Positions 32,046 through 43,380 of a stretch of 64,000 nt of DNA are shown here, in pieces (the first letter of the stretch is position 1; every line of letters starts with the position of its first letter). The stretch is taken from assembly GCA_027257055.1 (NCBI GenBank), contig JAPVLO010000232.1, forward strand, positions 3,968,001 through 4,032,000. Reading direction: 5' to 3'. The DNA comes from Cephalopachus bancanus (Eukaryota; Chordata; Mammalia; Primates; Tarsiidae). Below the pieces are notes generated by a model. That model saw only the letters and a program-made list of their open reading frames with translations, searched no databases and was not told the origin of the DNA. The translations under genes were made by a program, and so were the position numbers.

Positions 32046-32160
32046 AAAGGAGTGAATAAATGTGTCCATTAGCCTCTGTTCTGTCACTGTGTGATCTTGA
32101 GAAAGACCTCACATCTTTGGGCTTCATTCTTCTCTTTGATATAATGCAGCAAGTTATATC
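32046..32160 (+). mobile_element. MIR-like fragment (weak)
   Basis: 'ctgttctgtcactgtgtgatcttgagaaagacctcacatctttgggcttcattct' resembles MIR 'ctgccacttactagctgtgtgaccttgggcaagttacttaacctctctgtgcctcagtttcc'. Confidence 0.5.
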
Positions 32161-32379
32161 TGTTGATCTCCAGTCTTTCTTGTGGTCCCAAAACCTGATT
32201 CTATTAGTTTCTTCTTTGCCTTCCTTTTCTCTTTTTTCCTCAGAATCATCATGGTCATCACAAACGAGCAGCAGTTCTTTCCTGGGATGGATAAAATAGA
32301 GGAAGCTAGAAGGCAGAGAAAGAGACTGGGTAACCTTGTCCTGAGTGCTTCAGCCATGGGAATTCCAGATCAGTTGTTT
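32161..32379. other. unassigned
   Basis: No repeat recognised. A 'cctcag' acceptor-like site near 32243 precedes a short open stretch, but no donor-paired exon or known domain could be supported. Confidence 0.3.
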
Positions 32380-32391
32380 CTTTTAAATTTA

Positions 32392-32520
32392 TTTTAAACT
32401 TTTTTTTTTTTTATTAAAGGCAGCATCTTATGATGCTGCCCAGGCTTGCCTCAAACTCCTAGCCTCAAGCAATTCTTCTGCTTCAGCTTCCCTGGTAGCT
32501 GGGGCTTACAGGTATGCCCA
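32392..32520 (-). mobile_element. Alu left monomer (FLAM-like), antisense
   Basis: A T run, then 'gctgcccaggcttgcctcaaactcctagcctcaagcaattcttctgcttcagc' and 'tagctggggcttacagg'. This is one arm only, flanked by gatcagttgttt (32366) / gaccagttgttt (32521). A small hairpin ggcagcatc-ttat-gatgctgcc lies at 32419-32440. Confidence 0.75.
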
Positions 32521-33258
32521 GACCAGTTGTTTTGAAACTTCAGGGATCTTATTGCCTTCTCATTTCTGCCTGTCCTGAACACTCTCAGCTGGAAAGAGTG
32601 TTTCCTGACCTGACTGTGGACTGGATCTGGTCTCTGGTCTCACTCTGCTGTATCTGAAGTGGCCCCTAGGATCTTTCACATTTTCTGATGAATTTTTGGA
32701 AGGGAAAAATATTGGGAATACAACCAACACGAGACCTCTAAGGTAAAAGTTATAGTCATTCAGTCTTGAAGTAGTAAAGATCATTATATAGTGGAGGTAA
32801 GGATTTTCTTTTCCTGTTTGGTCTTAGCTCACTCTCCCCTTGTGTTGTTCTCTTAATTCCTAATTAACTGGGCTGAATCCATAGCTGACCACTTCTCTGT
32901 TCTGTACTTTGTGTGTTGTTTGAGCAGACATTGCTTGTTGGTTTGTTCCCACTGTTCAAGGCTTTCAGGGAAAGAAAGGAGGGAGGAGCGGCAGGTACTG
33001 TGGTGCCTGTGCTGTTAACACTTTAATTCTCCTGAATTAGATTCTCAGTCAGTTGACTTCTCACAGGAACTCCAATTCGCACTCTAGAACACATATTTCC
33101 TTATTAGAAAGGTACTGTCAAATAGCTGGCTTGTTTCTGTTTAAGTGGGGAGGATCATTTATAGGCGATGCAGAATTAGCTCTGCCCTGAGTACAAAGAA
33201 AACACACAGCATGTCAATTTGGAAATGGTTTTCCTGCTTCTTTAAGACTGGAAAGTCA
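32521..33258. other. single-copy non-coding DNA
   Basis: Nothing recognised. Confidence 0.4.
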
Positions 33259-33534
33259 GGCCAGAAGCGGGTGGCTCAAGCTTGTAATGCCCGCACTCTG
33301 GGAGGCCAAGGCAAGAGGATTGCCTGCGCTGTAGGTTCGAAACCAGCCTGTGAGACCTCGTCTCTGCAATAAATCAAAAAATTAACCAGAGGTGGTAACA
33401 TGCGCCTGTAGTTCTGGCTACTTGGAAGGCTGAAGTAGAAGGATCAGCTGGTCAATGCTGGGTTGGCAGTGAGTGTGCCACTGCACTCCACCCTGGGTGA
33501 CAGGGTGAGATTCCAACTCAAAAAAAAAAAAAAA
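33259..33534 (+). mobile_element. Alu, older tier
   Basis: A full but shortened Alu with ancestral ggctcaagctt, a deletion before 'tgtgagacctcgtc' and a reduced right arm. Flanks ggaaagtca on both sides. Confidence 0.92.
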
Positions 33535-33639
33535 TCGGAAAGTCAAATTCTTAAGGCTGTGGGATACAATACTACCAGTGCAGAGATTTGCTCTAGTATG
33601 GTACTTGTTAAATATTATTTTTCTGGATGCATTCTGCTC

Positions 33640-33850
33640 ATGTAGGGATTCATCTAGCAGATGTTTATGAAGTACTTATCATGTGCAGAGCATCACAGGG
33701 GCTGGGACGCAACAGCGGAAGGTTGACAGAGTCTGCCTTCAAGGGGCTCCTTGTGGTGGACAAGACACAGGGGGCAGGGAGACCTGGGGCTTACTATAGA
33801 GCTGGCACCCCTGTGCATAGAGAGTTGGGTGAATACAACCTATATGCAGG
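33640..33850 (-). mobile_element. L2 LINE fragment
   Basis: Antisense L2 3' end: 'gcagatgtttatgaagtacttatcatgtgcagagcatcacaggggctgggacgcaacagcgg', 'tgccttcaaggggctccttgtggtggacaagacac'. Confidence 0.75.
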
Positions 33851-33859
33851 CATGGATTA

Positions 33860-34547
33860 GGGAAGGTGGAGAGTGAAAACACTGCTTTAGAAGAGTCTAG
33901 GAGAGAAATTCTCCCTGTTTACAGAATAAGTATGCACTTTTCACATCTATCCTTGTCTATGAGACTTTAAGACACAATTTGGTCCTCTGTCATGAAATAC
34001 AGAAAATATCCAAAAAAGAAGAGCTTTCTTCCAAAGTATTTTTCCAACTATAGGATTTAATTGTCTTACACTAGTTTTAGAAAATATTCTTTCAAAGGAT
34101 ATTTCTGTGTTCCTTGAACTGAGATATAAACTAAGAAACAAATTTATTTTTTCTTTCATTGTTAAATTTTTTGTTGTTGTTCCCTTGGCTATTGGGCACC
34201 ATTAGTTGTCTGATGTTCTTTCTACCTCACTTGCTGTTCCTTCTTGCTCTCTTGCTAGTTTTTCCTTCTTTACTCGACTACTAAGTGCTATAGCACTTTG
34301 GCTTTGGCTTTGGTCTCTCTTCGCTATCCATTGTAACCTCATTCATTCATATGATTTTAAAACCATCTCTATGCTGATGATTCTAAAATTTCTATCTTTA
34401 ATCTTGATATCTCCCCAAATTCCTGAGGTCTAATCCAAATTTTCCTTTGTATGTACAATTGAAGTATTTGTACATGTACAAAAGACTTACTTTTCTATCA
34501 AAATGATTTTTCTCCCATTCCTGTCTGTCTAATTAAACCACTGTTAG
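33860..34547. other. single-copy AT-rich DNA
   Basis: Nothing recognised. Confidence 0.4.
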
Positions 34548-34649
34548 GTCAGACCTGATGGGGTGTGTATACGATCCAATGCCATGAGAAAGATGCAAAG
34601 AATTGCACAGAAGTTAGATTGAAAAATACAGCTTATTTAGAAAGCAAAT

Positions 34650-34683
<34 letters not shown>

Positions 34684-34765
34684 ATTCACCTCCCCAAGGT
34701 AGGAGAGGCGACCAAAACCAGAAAACATGGCAGCCATAGCTCAAAGAACACACGGCCAGACCATA
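34548..34765 (-). mobile_element. possible LTR fragment with internal (AG)n
   Basis: The minus-strand reading shows a pyrimidine-rich (CT)n tract (34651-34679), then an AATAAG variant signal near 34634 and a terminal segment ending near 'catcaggtctgacctaaca'. The layout resembles the R/U5 end of an ERV LTR. No target duplication was found. Low certainty. Confidence 0.3.
34651..34679. repeat. (AG)n microsatellite
   Basis: About 14 uninterrupted AG units. Confidence 0.97.
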
Positions 34766-36164
34766 GCTTAGCAAGTCATTGACCTCATTGTTAAATTTAA
34801 AATACTTTTTGTACTCTGCATAGGTTCGTATTTGGCTTTAAAAAAAACTCTAGACAAAGATGAATTTTTAGAACTTCTGAAAGGTTCACACCACATTCTA
34901 ATCATTTTATGGTAGTCTCAGCCAAATAATAAAGTCAGTAAAATTGATCTTTGTGTGTAATTCAAGGTTAAAAACTGGTGGGAGAACTTCCAATCATGTA
35001 GTGAGCTTTGTAATTTTATAAATGATAGGAATGATCTCCTCTTAAGTTAGTATTATTTATTTAATAACTCTCATTTCAGTGGTAGACATTGGCTCCCTTC
35101 TAGTCAGTCTCCTCAAGGCCCCCACCGAAGTGGAACTGTTGTGCTTGCCTGGTTGCGCCCATGGTTCTTCATCCTTTTATGACACCACATCATCCACATA
35201 TCGATCCTATTGCTGGCTTGGGAGTTTCTCTGTGAGCCCAGTGCCCAACACGGTGTTCAGGATAGCAGGTATTCATCTGTCTAATGAGTAATGGCGTGTG
35301 GCTTGTGAAGAACAGAACATACTTCTACGCATACTCACACAACCTCCAGTGATACAGTAGACACCCACTTCGTACATGGTTGTGTCTCGGCCTGTTGAAG
35401 TTATAAATAGAGGGCTCGTCCTTCCTTGGGGAGCTTACACTTTTGTGGGCATCAAAATACACATTTGTGAACGGACACCTTAATGAGAGATGCTGTATAA
35501 TCTCTCTCAAAGATTTGCATCGCTCAAGTGCCAGCAGATCTCCTCTTCTCCCCAGTTCAGAGGCCGAAGGACCCATCACCGAGGAGAATCAGGACTCTTC
35601 ACAGAGGAGTAGGCCTCGGCTTAGCTGACAAGGGCCCATTGCAGAGGCTCCACGGCGCACGGTGTAAGTGGTGGCGGTGTGCTCCCTAGGGTTCATCTGC
35701 GTCTCCATTCGTCATGCTCCCAAGTCCATCCCTGACACCCAGCCAGGGTCAAGGAACAGGCTTCATTGCGAAAGGGAAAACCTATCTGACTGAGTTGCCA
35801 AGAAGGCATCATTTCCCCGGGTCTCCTGTCATCCTGCAGAGAGGCAGGGCTAGTTCTGGACTCTGCTGATCCCACTGTGTGGCTTTGAGTTCCTGTGTTA
35901 TTCTGCCTTAGCGTAGGACAAGGAGGAAGAAGCATTCTTATCAACAAGGCAGTTCCACTTGGGGTCCCGGTGCCTACAGAAGCTGTTTAGAGTGTCAGCT
36001 GCCTGGGACTTAGGCCTTCGGATCCATGTGAAGGGTCAGCTTTCTCCTCTGAGGAAAGGAAGCCACCATGCTGAAAGTAACTGATCTGGCCACCTGCCCC
36101 AGACAGCTTGCTGTCCAGGCCAAGTCAGCTCTGAGGCCACCCTCAGGTAATCCTGCTGCTTGCA
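34766..36164. other. single-copy; scattered CpG, weak L2 traces
   Basis: 'gtgagcccagtgcccaacacggtgttcaggatagcaggtattcatctg' (35230-35280) is L2-like. A TATA-like 'gttataaatagagg' at 35398-35411 is followed by an L2-like 'ggggagcttacacttttgtggg', so it is not treated as a promoter. No exon recognised. Confidence 0.35.
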
Positions 36165-36365
36165 CTACAGCAGTTGGTTAAGAGTTTGGACCCCAGAAAT
36201 GGAGAACTCAGTTCAAATCCCAGCTTCCCCACTTACTAGCTTTGTGACTGTAGGCCCTTGACTTCTCTAGGCCTCAATATTCTAAAATATGAGATTCATT
36301 CTGTATAGGATTGTAGTGAGGATTAAGAAGCCATTTAGCACATGGTAAATATTTAGTGAGCGTTA
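36165..36365 (+). mobile_element. MIR SINE, nearly full length
   Basis: 'cagttggttaagagtttggaccccagaaatggagaactcagttcaaatcccagcttccccacttactagctttgtgactg' through 'ggattgtagtgaggattaag...catggtaaatatttagtgag'. All MIR landmarks are in order. Confidence 0.92.
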
Positions 36366-37102
36366 GCTGAAAAAGAAAGAGGATAGGGAGAACACTGAGT
36401 GGGTGAAGGCCTGTTCAGGGCCAGCGGGTGGGCTGGCCTTGCCAGGGAAAGGTCTGTTCTGAGGAAAATGGGACTGGGTTTGTTGCAGGCCCTTAGTGTG
36501 AGGCCAAGAACCATCCTCCAGTCCAGCTGTGGCTATTGAAGCTTCCTCTGTCAAACCGTGATATGCAAGGGGATTTGTAGGAAAAAATGCATGGTGGTAG
36601 GCATTCCCCGTGGATTCAAGGCTAAGAAGTTAAAAGCAGGAAGCCTGCCAGGCTTGAAGTAGTTCATTTTGCAGGAAGGTGTGGATTCGAGCTTTGTGGA
36701 CTTGGACTTCCATCCTGCCTGCCATTAGCCCTCATTCCTTAGGGACAGCCTGGATACCACATGCCTTAGATCTTTGTCCTCTGCTGCTGTTCTTCATTGC
36801 ATGCTTGATTTGAGGCTTAACTTTGTAAAAAAAAAAAAAAAAGAAAAGTTTAGAAAGTAATCAGAATTATCTTTAATAAAGCACCATGACAGATAAAAAC
36901 AACATAAATGGCATTTCTCTGAAATGAGTTTTGCTGACTTCTCATTAAGTTGAATTGGCAGCAGCTCAGAAACAGTGCTTTCCTTGTGTAAGAAATAATA
37001 ATTTTTAATGTAGCAATCCAGAATTATCTAAAAATTTGCATTCTGTTTTCTAGCCCTGTCTAGCATAGTACGTGTTAAAAACGAACTGCTTTCTCAAGAA
37101 AT
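36366..37102. other. single-copy non-coding DNA
   Basis: Nothing recognised. A 17-A run lies at 36826-36842. Confidence 0.4.
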
Positions 37103-37227
37103 GATGGATGGATGGTTGGATGTATGGATAGATGAATAAGTGAATGGGTGGATGGGTGGGGTGTTGTATAGATGGATGGGTGAGAGGATGGATAAATGAA
37201 TAGATGGATGGATGGATGAACTGATGG
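37103..37227. repeat. (GGAT)n microsatellite, interrupted
   Basis: An array of ggat/gaat/gggt variants in three blocks with purer (GGAT)3-4 at both ends. Confidence 0.92.
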
Positions 37228-37439
37228 TCTGAAAAGGAATTCAGAATTATTGGGCTGTATTCCACTGGATTGTGATTGATTGGGTATAGTTGTCTAATGT
37301 GTCTTTCATCCTGACTACAATGGACCGTGGGCCTTTGGGGCCTCTTGTGTCTCTGATTTTCTCACGGTATTCCTGGTTCCTACCTCAGTGCCTAGAATAG
37401 TCTTTCATTAAGTAAGTGAATCTACCCCTAAAATAAAGC

Positions 37440-37570
37440 AAAGTATAAAAGGGTTTGAGAGAGTACATCACCAGTAAAGGATTCTGTTCTGGCCTTGAGC
37501 TACTCACTTAAGACCTCTAAACCTTAGCTTCCTAACTTGTAAAAATGTGCATAGCACCTATTTTGCCAAA
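37440..37570 (+). mobile_element. MIR-like fragment
   Basis: 'tctggccttgagctactcacttaagacctctaaaccttagcttcctaacttgtaaaaatgtgcatagcacct' follows the MIR central-to-3' blocks. Confidence 0.6.
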
Positions 37571-39469
37571 AAAAAATAGGTTAAAATGTAATACAAAATA
37601 ACTTCCAGGTTATCATACTTACATCTGCTGTATCTGCAACTAAGGGAGGCTGTGCTTCCTGAGTGTCACACATAACCCTTCATAGCTATGAGGCTCCAGG
37701 AAACCACTGCCAGTGAGGGAGCAACACTTTCCATGGGGAAACCAGGAGGCATGGAGAGTCAGCTGAAGGGGTTTGTTTTGGAGGTATTTTACTCTCTATT
37801 CATGTTAAAGAAAAAGAAACTGTTACTTTGGGAATATGTATCAAGTTATAAAACTAGAAATTTCTGACAATATGATGTATTGTGTACTCCTGTCCCAACT
37901 GTTTTCGGTTAAAATACCAAAGAAATAACTTCTAAGAGAATCATATAATATTTTGCATAACTTGTTGATGATCCTTAGGGCAGCCTGCTGTTGTGTGGAC
38001 CACTTGGATATGTAGAAAATGAACATTCCAGCAAGAGAATGAATAACTCAGACACCTCACTGCCATTCTAAGCATGCACCACAAAAACAATGGATTGCTA
38101 TTTGGGGCTTAAATTCACCTGATGATTTAAGAAGCAATATCTGGGGCTTAGATATTGCTAAAAAGCAATATCTTGGCATTAAATGGGAAGCTCGATTTTC
38201 CTAAGCACATTTGTGGCTTAGTGGCATTTGATGTGAAAATGGCCATGTTGCTCCGTCCTTTGCTTCTAGTGGACTTGCTCTGCATTTACTGTCTGTGTCC
38301 AATTAAGGAAAAGTGGAGAGCTCAACATTCAGAAAACTCATTCCTCCTGTCACTAAATTAATAGACTGGCCTTGGTTTCGGGGGAAGATGGGAAAATATG
38401 GAACTTCATTTCCATTTTTTTATTACGATTAAGAAAAACATATGAGTTTTGCCCATTTATCAGCAATGGTATCACCTTGCAATTTACTATTTTCCATACT
38501 CATAGGAGCTTATTATAAAGAAAAACACCTTGAAACATCATCAAACATCCTTTCTGAGTGTTGCCTATTTGAAGTTCATGTGATATCCTCAGGGAAAGAA
38601 CCACGAATCAGAACTGATAATTGGAACCATTAATAAGATAGAGAAGCTCTTTTCTTGAGAAGGCAGTGTGATGTGGCAGAAAAAAGGATATGTTTGTAAG
38701 TCCAGAGGTCTCCTTCCCATTCCTAATACTGTTACTCAGTCGGAGGCCAGATTTTATCACTTTGGACATAGGCCATTTTAAGATTTAGGGAAAGAAAAAT
38801 GCAGTTATAATAATGATGCTTGGTGTAAGATTAGAATAAGTTTTAAATGTTTGTGGTCGACCAAAAGTACTAGGTCTTTTTTGTGACTTCCCAGTAAGTC
38901 AGGTGCCCTTCCATGCGACCCTGAGCAGGTTTACATGGTGAGAAGGAGTTTACTGGAGACACTCTCTCGTGTTACTTCCTATCTCACACAGAGGCACCAA
39001 CACCCTTTTGTAGTGAATTTTCTTCTCCAGGATGATGTGTAGTGAACAGCCTTGCTTCCTCTCTCTTCAAGAGTGATTTCCTCTGGAGCAAAGCGCAGAT
39101 CTATGTACAATCAGCTGTCATAAAAATACTGTCTCCAGGGTGAGATTGGGGCAGGTTTGTTGGAAGCCCTTTATAGAGAATGGGGGTTTTCTAACCTGAG
39201 GATTCCCCTCTGCCAATGCCACCCACTACATGTGCATGTACGGCCTGACCTTTATCACGTGTCTGTGTGGGAACTGGGGCTCAGGGTACCTGTGCCAGGA
39301 CACTGGTTGCTATTGATGCGGGGAGTGATATGCTTTGACTCTTTCTTTTGCCCATACCCCTGAATTGGGAATAGGTTAACTTCTTAGCTTTCAAATAGGG
39401 TAAAACCTCAGAGTCCTCCCAGGTCCTGACAAGTTGGGTCTGAACATGCCAATTTTAAAGTAAGAGACC
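37571..39469. other. single-copy non-coding DNA
   Basis: No transposon or gene recognised apart from the alternating inverted repeat at 38133-38173. Confidence 0.4.
38133..38173. repeat. three alternating inverted 10-mers
   Basis: agcaatatct (38133-38142), its complement agatattgct (38150-38159), then agcaatatct again (38164-38173). The middle copy can pair perfectly with either neighbour (7-nt or 4-nt loop), giving mutually exclusive hairpins. Confidence 0.9.
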
Positions 39470-39795
39470 GGCTGGGCAAGGTGCCTCACGCATGTAATCC
39501 CAGCACTTTGGGATGCTTAGGCAAGAGGATTGCTTGAGCCTAGGAGTTTGAGACCAGTCTGAGCAACATAGTGAGACCTCATCTCTACAAAAAAATCAAA
39601 AAATAATTCTAACATGGTGGTGTGTGCCTGTAGTGCAAGTATTTGGGAGACTGAGATAGAAGGATCACCTGAGCCCAGGAGGTGGAGGCTACAGTTAACC
39701 ATGATCGTGCCACTGCACTTCAGCCTGGGCAACAGAATAAGAACCCCAACCCAAACAAACAAACAAATGAGTAAATAAGTAAATAAAAATAAAGA
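39470..39795 (+). mobile_element. AluJ-like, old
   Basis: A dimeric Alu with 'cacgcatgtaatcccagcactttggg', 'gcttgagcctaggagtttgagaccagtctgagcaacatagtgagacc' and 'aggaggtggaggctacagttaaccatgatcgtgccactgcac'. These are AluJ features shared by haplorhines and lack the lineage-specific changes. The tail is (CAAA)n and (GTAAATAA)-like. Confidence 0.93.
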
Positions 39796-41151
39796 GCCTG
39801 ATGAAGTTATGCACCTAATACGATGTGCAATTGCAGGTAACTTCCAGCATAAAAGAGGGGGTCAGAACTAAAGATATAAAAGGCGATTTTATGATTTCTT
39901 GCCAAATAGCCCTACTCCTTTCATCACACTGAAATATTGAAAATCTGTTGACAGTGCACTCTGAGTTTATGAGACATGAAGCTAGAAGGGAAGCAAGTTT
40001 CTCTGGCCATACATTCTTAACTTCTTTACCTTGGTTCATTCCATTCTTGTTGCCTTTGCATTTATCTAGAGTTCAGGGGAAATCAGAGGCTCTCTGCATG
40101 AAGAAAATATGTCCTTTCCTTCTACAGACTGAAGAATACCAAAGCAGTAACAAGCAGCAACATATCCCTTCCACGGGGAATGGAAAACTGGCTGTTGTTG
40201 AATTCTGCTTTGTGCAGTTACAGGCCACTTACAGTAGCCAATGTGGATACATAATTGAAACCTTCGGTCTGTGGTGTAATATAGCTGGTGCAGTAGGCAG
40301 AGGTGAATTTTAGGCATTTTAAAGGACATTGGGAAAGGAAAATAATCCATTAATTTTTACTGGAGTGTTCATTTAAGTGTCTTCTGTGAAAATCAATGTA
40401 AAATTTCACTGCCATTCAGAATGCAAAGTGGTGTGAAGATCACTACTCCAAACTGCCCTAAATTGTTGCATTTTTAAACAGGCTTTGCGTTATGCCCTTA
40501 CCTCGTAAAGTTAGCTTCTCAGATTGGATTATTGTGACTGCATATGGATGCAGTCACAGGAAAAATACATTTGTGTCAGTCTGAATTCTCCTTCTGCATT
40601 TATTATTTTAACTACTCGTAACCTTTTCCTAGGTCAGTGATCATCTTGCAGATTTGCTTTTATTCCTATGCCTCAGAGAATAAAAATTCCTTTATTTATA
40701 AGTTAAATGTTACTTTTCCACTTACATTAGTAATCTTAAATTATTTACTGCTTTGGAATCCATGTTATACAGTTACCAGATGAAAGCTGTCACATGAGTG
40801 AATATATTTGGTCTAGTGTGTTGCTCATTAAAGCAGCTGGTTTGGGGTTCGTAGCAAAAAAGAAAAAAGTGTTCTAAAGGGCAGAAAAGAGCGGAGAAGA
40901 GGCCAGGTGGTTCATGTCAACATCTGCTGTGCTGTGACTGGTGCCAGCTGGCCTGTGGCAGTTTCTCCTAAGCCTGAAACAACCACTTTCACCCTTCCAC
41001 CTCCTATTTTGCTTCCTTCATTCAATCCTGGGTGGAATTGGTTTGGGTGGAGAAATAGAACACTATTTAAAACAAGAGAAGTGGTGTCTTCCTCTCTAGC
41101 AGAGAGCAAAGGTGTAACAATACCTCTTGTATTTTATGGGCAAATATTATC
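39796..41151. other. single-copy non-coding DNA
   Basis: No repeat or exon supported. Overlapping frames of 121 codons (+, 39948-40313) and 94 codons (-, 40066-40350) have no recognised domain. A perfect hairpin lies at 40533-40558. Confidence 0.4.
40533..40558. repeat. perfect 11-bp hairpin, 4-nt loop
   Basis: tgtgactgcat / atgcagtcaca around loop atgg. It is too short to be a typical miRNA precursor. Confidence 0.9.
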
Positions 41152-41284
41152 TTTTTATTTTTTTTAGTGAGATAGGAGCCTTGCTATGTTGCCCAGGCTG
41201 GTCTTAAACTCCTGAATCCAAGCAATCTTTCCTCCTCAGCCTCCTGATTAGCAGGGATTATAGGCGTGCACCACCATGCCTGGC
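41152..41284 (-). mobile_element. Alu left monomer (FLAM-like), antisense
   Basis: 'ccttgctatgttgcccaggctggtcttaaactcctgaatccaagcaatctttcctcctcagcctcctgattagcagggattataggcgtgcaccaccatgcctggc' is a single old arm. Flanking 'attatctt' repeats on both sides. Confidence 0.85.
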
Positions 41285-41689
41285 TGAGAAGATTATCTTG
41301 AACTACTAAAGAAGTCAAGTTTCCTTCCATAATAACTTTTACAGAATTAAAAGTGAAACCCTGAGTTACATCAACAACAAAACTTACCTGTAATTGACGA
41401 TCATGCCAATCTAAACTATATGAGAGTCAAAAATCTCATACAATTATGAACATTACTTCATTGTTAAATATTTTAAAGTATAGATAAATAATTAAAGCTA
41501 AACTGGCGGATGTAGCCATGTTATGTCTTGTCCTTTGGCTGGTAAATTTAGTCTGAGACCTTGGGTTGGTTTTCCCAGGCTGATATTTCAAAAGTGTCAT
41601 AGTCTTTCCTTTTGAGAATCTTTCACTTACTTTTTCAGTTATTCCAAAGTCATCTGGAGGGAGATCTTTGTCAAATCAAGCTTTGGTAG
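41285..41689. other. single-copy AT-rich DNA
   Basis: Nothing recognised. Confidence 0.4.
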
Positions 41690-42184
41690 AAATTCCTGCT
41701 TTTTTGGATGTTATACTCTAGTAGGGAAACATAGCTATTCATGGCATTATATGTATTCCTTTGTTAATGGATCATAACATATAGATGATAGATTGGTGAC
41801 AAGTGCCAGGAACATAGGTAAAGTGGACTAAAGGGCTAATTAAGAAAGGGGTCTCTGAAAGTGAAATTTCAACAGAGGCCAAAGGATGTGCGGGAATGAC
41901 TATGCAGATATTTGGAACCAGATGTTCTAGAAAGAGGGAGCAGCGAGCACCAGGCACCTGGTACAAGCATATGCTTGGCATCTTGAGGAACTATGAGGGG
42001 ACTGGGTGGTTGGAACACAGTGAATGAGAAGAAGTAGAGGAGACGAGGTCAGAGGAGTGGAGTCAGCCTGGGTGTGGAGGATAGTTCCATGGCAGGCCTT
42101 GTGGAGACTTTCACACCAAATAGGGAGGGAGGCCGTGGGAGGACTTGGAGACAAGGAGGAAGATGGTCTTACTTAGGTTTTAAG
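41690..42184 (-). mobile_element. L2 LINE, segment 1 of a long antisense copy
   Basis: Collinear with antisense L2: 'ggtctctgaaagtgaaatttcaacagaggccaaaggatg', 'tgttctagaaagagggagcagcgagcacc', 'ggaggatagttccatggcaggccttgtggagact'. No open frame. It continues after the hAT insertion at 42185. Confidence 0.88.
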
Positions 42185-42404
42185 CAGTGCTGGACAACAG
42201 CACATTCTGTGATAATGGGAATATTCTAAATTCTGCAGGGGCTGCCAATGTTAATGTCTACCAGTAAGGTGACCACTGACCATTTGTGGCTCTTGAGCAC
42301 TTGAAATGTTGCCAGTGCACCTGAGGAACTGAATTTTTTAATTTAATATGATTTTAATTTAAGTAGCAAAATGTTACTAGTGGCTAGCACATTGGACAGT
42401 GCAG
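42185..42404. mobile_element. hAT (Charlie-type) MITE
   Basis: Terminal inverted repeats cagtgctggacaac... and ...attggacagtgcag. Internal 'gaccatttgtggctcttgagcacttgaaatgttgccagtgcacctgaggaactgaattttt' is the familiar core of a non-autonomous hAT. Flanks gttttaag / gttttatc fit a degraded 8-bp duplication. It sits inside L2, whose sequence resumes directly afterwards. Confidence 0.88.
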
Positions 42405-42500
42405 TTTTATCTTTTCACTGGCTGCTTTGTGGAGAATAGTTTGTAGGGAGTCAGAGACATTTAGGAATGCAGACCTAGGGGTTAGTCTTTCTTTAAGGTG
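42405..42500 (-). mobile_element. L2 LINE, segment 2
   Basis: 'cactggctgctttgtggagaatagtttgtagggagtcagag' continues the L2 interrupted at 42185. Confidence 0.8.
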
Positions 42501-42680
42501 GCGGGGGGTAAAGGGATAGCTAATAAATATGTTAGGCTTTACATATCATATGGTCTCTATTACATCTACCCAAGTGTGCCATTGACAATACGTAATGAAC
42601 TAGCATAGTTGTGTTTCAATAAAACTTTATTTATTGTGGGTGGGTTTTGACCCAAGGCTGCAGCTGCCAACCCCTGATAT
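42501..42680. mobile_element. second hAT-type MITE
   Basis: 'agctaataaatatgttaggctttacatatcatatggtctctattacatctacccaa', 'gtgtttcaataaaactttatttattgtgggtgggttttgaccc', ending 'gctgccaacccctgat'. These match the classic hAT MITE whose consensus ends gccgacccctg. The first terminal repeat is eroded. Confidence 0.8.
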
Positions 42681-42994
42681 GGACAAGAAGTGTAATGACC
42701 AAGCTATATTTCAGAGGTAGAGTTGGCAGGATTTATTGGTGAATTACATGTGTGATGTTAAAGAGAGAAAAGACTCAAACAAATAACTTGAAGGTGTTTT
42801 GCCTCCACACCTAACAAAATTGAGTTATCATTTACTGTGATGAGAAAAACTTGGACGAGAGCAGATTTAGGAGGAGAACCCGTGATGAACTTGGCTGTAG
42901 GTTTAAGATGTCCGTCAGGCATCCAAGGCAGTTTGGAGCTGAGGAGACCAGTCTGGATGCAGCTATTTATTTGATAGTTATAAAAAATAATGGT
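42681..42994 (-). mobile_element. L2 LINE, segment 3
   Basis: 'agaggtagagttggcaggatttattggtgaattacatgtgtgatg', 'gttatcatttactgtgatgagaaaaacttggacgagagcagatttaggaggagaacc', 'ttaagatgtccgtcaggcatccaaggcag' are consecutive antisense L2 blocks. A short piece probably continues after the Alu (43310-43380). Confidence 0.85.
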
Positions 42995-43308
42995 GGTTGG
43001 GCATGGTGGCTCACACCTGTAATCCCAGCACTTTGAGAGGCTGAGGTGAGAGGATTGTCTGAGCCCACGGGTTTGAAAACAGCCTGGGCAACTTGGTAAG
43101 ACCTCATCTCTACAATTAAAAAAAAAAAAATTAGCTGTGTGTGGTAGGGCACACCTATAGTTGCAGCTACTTGGAAGGCTGAGGTGAAAGGCTTGCCTGA
43201 GCCCAGCAGGTCGACTCTGGGGTTGCCATGAGCGTGCATGCCACTGCACTCCAGCCTGGGCGACGAAGTGAGGTTCCAACTCAAATAATAATAATAATAA
43301 TAATAGTA
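42995..43308 (+). mobile_element. Alu, oldest lineage tier
   Basis: A dimeric Alu with ggctcacacctg (ancestral spacing) but already gcccacgggtttgaaaacagcc and gggcaacttggtaagacctcatc. It is an early branch of the lineage-specific series. Its tail became (ATA)n at 43284-43305. Confidence 0.93.
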
Positions 43309-43380
43309 TTAAAACCATGGGTATAAATAAGATTTTCGGGAGAGGGAGTTTGACAAAGAAGAGAAAAGGTGTGAGAACTA

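Noticed and set aside
32233..32330. possible exon after a cctcag acceptor-like site
   Set aside because: The open stretch is short, no convincing donor is present and the peptide is not recognised.
35398..35411. TATA-like gttataaatagagg as a promoter
   Set aside because: Followed by L2-like sequence, with no transcript start or exon evident downstream.
40533..40558. hairpin as a miRNA precursor
   Set aside because: The stem is only 11 bp, far short of a precursor stem, and the flanks do not extend the pairing.
42758..43318. 186-codon open frame on the minus strand, longest in the window
   Set aside because: It reads through the antisense strand of the Alu at 42995-43308 and into L2. The sequence is the usual Alu-derived translation.
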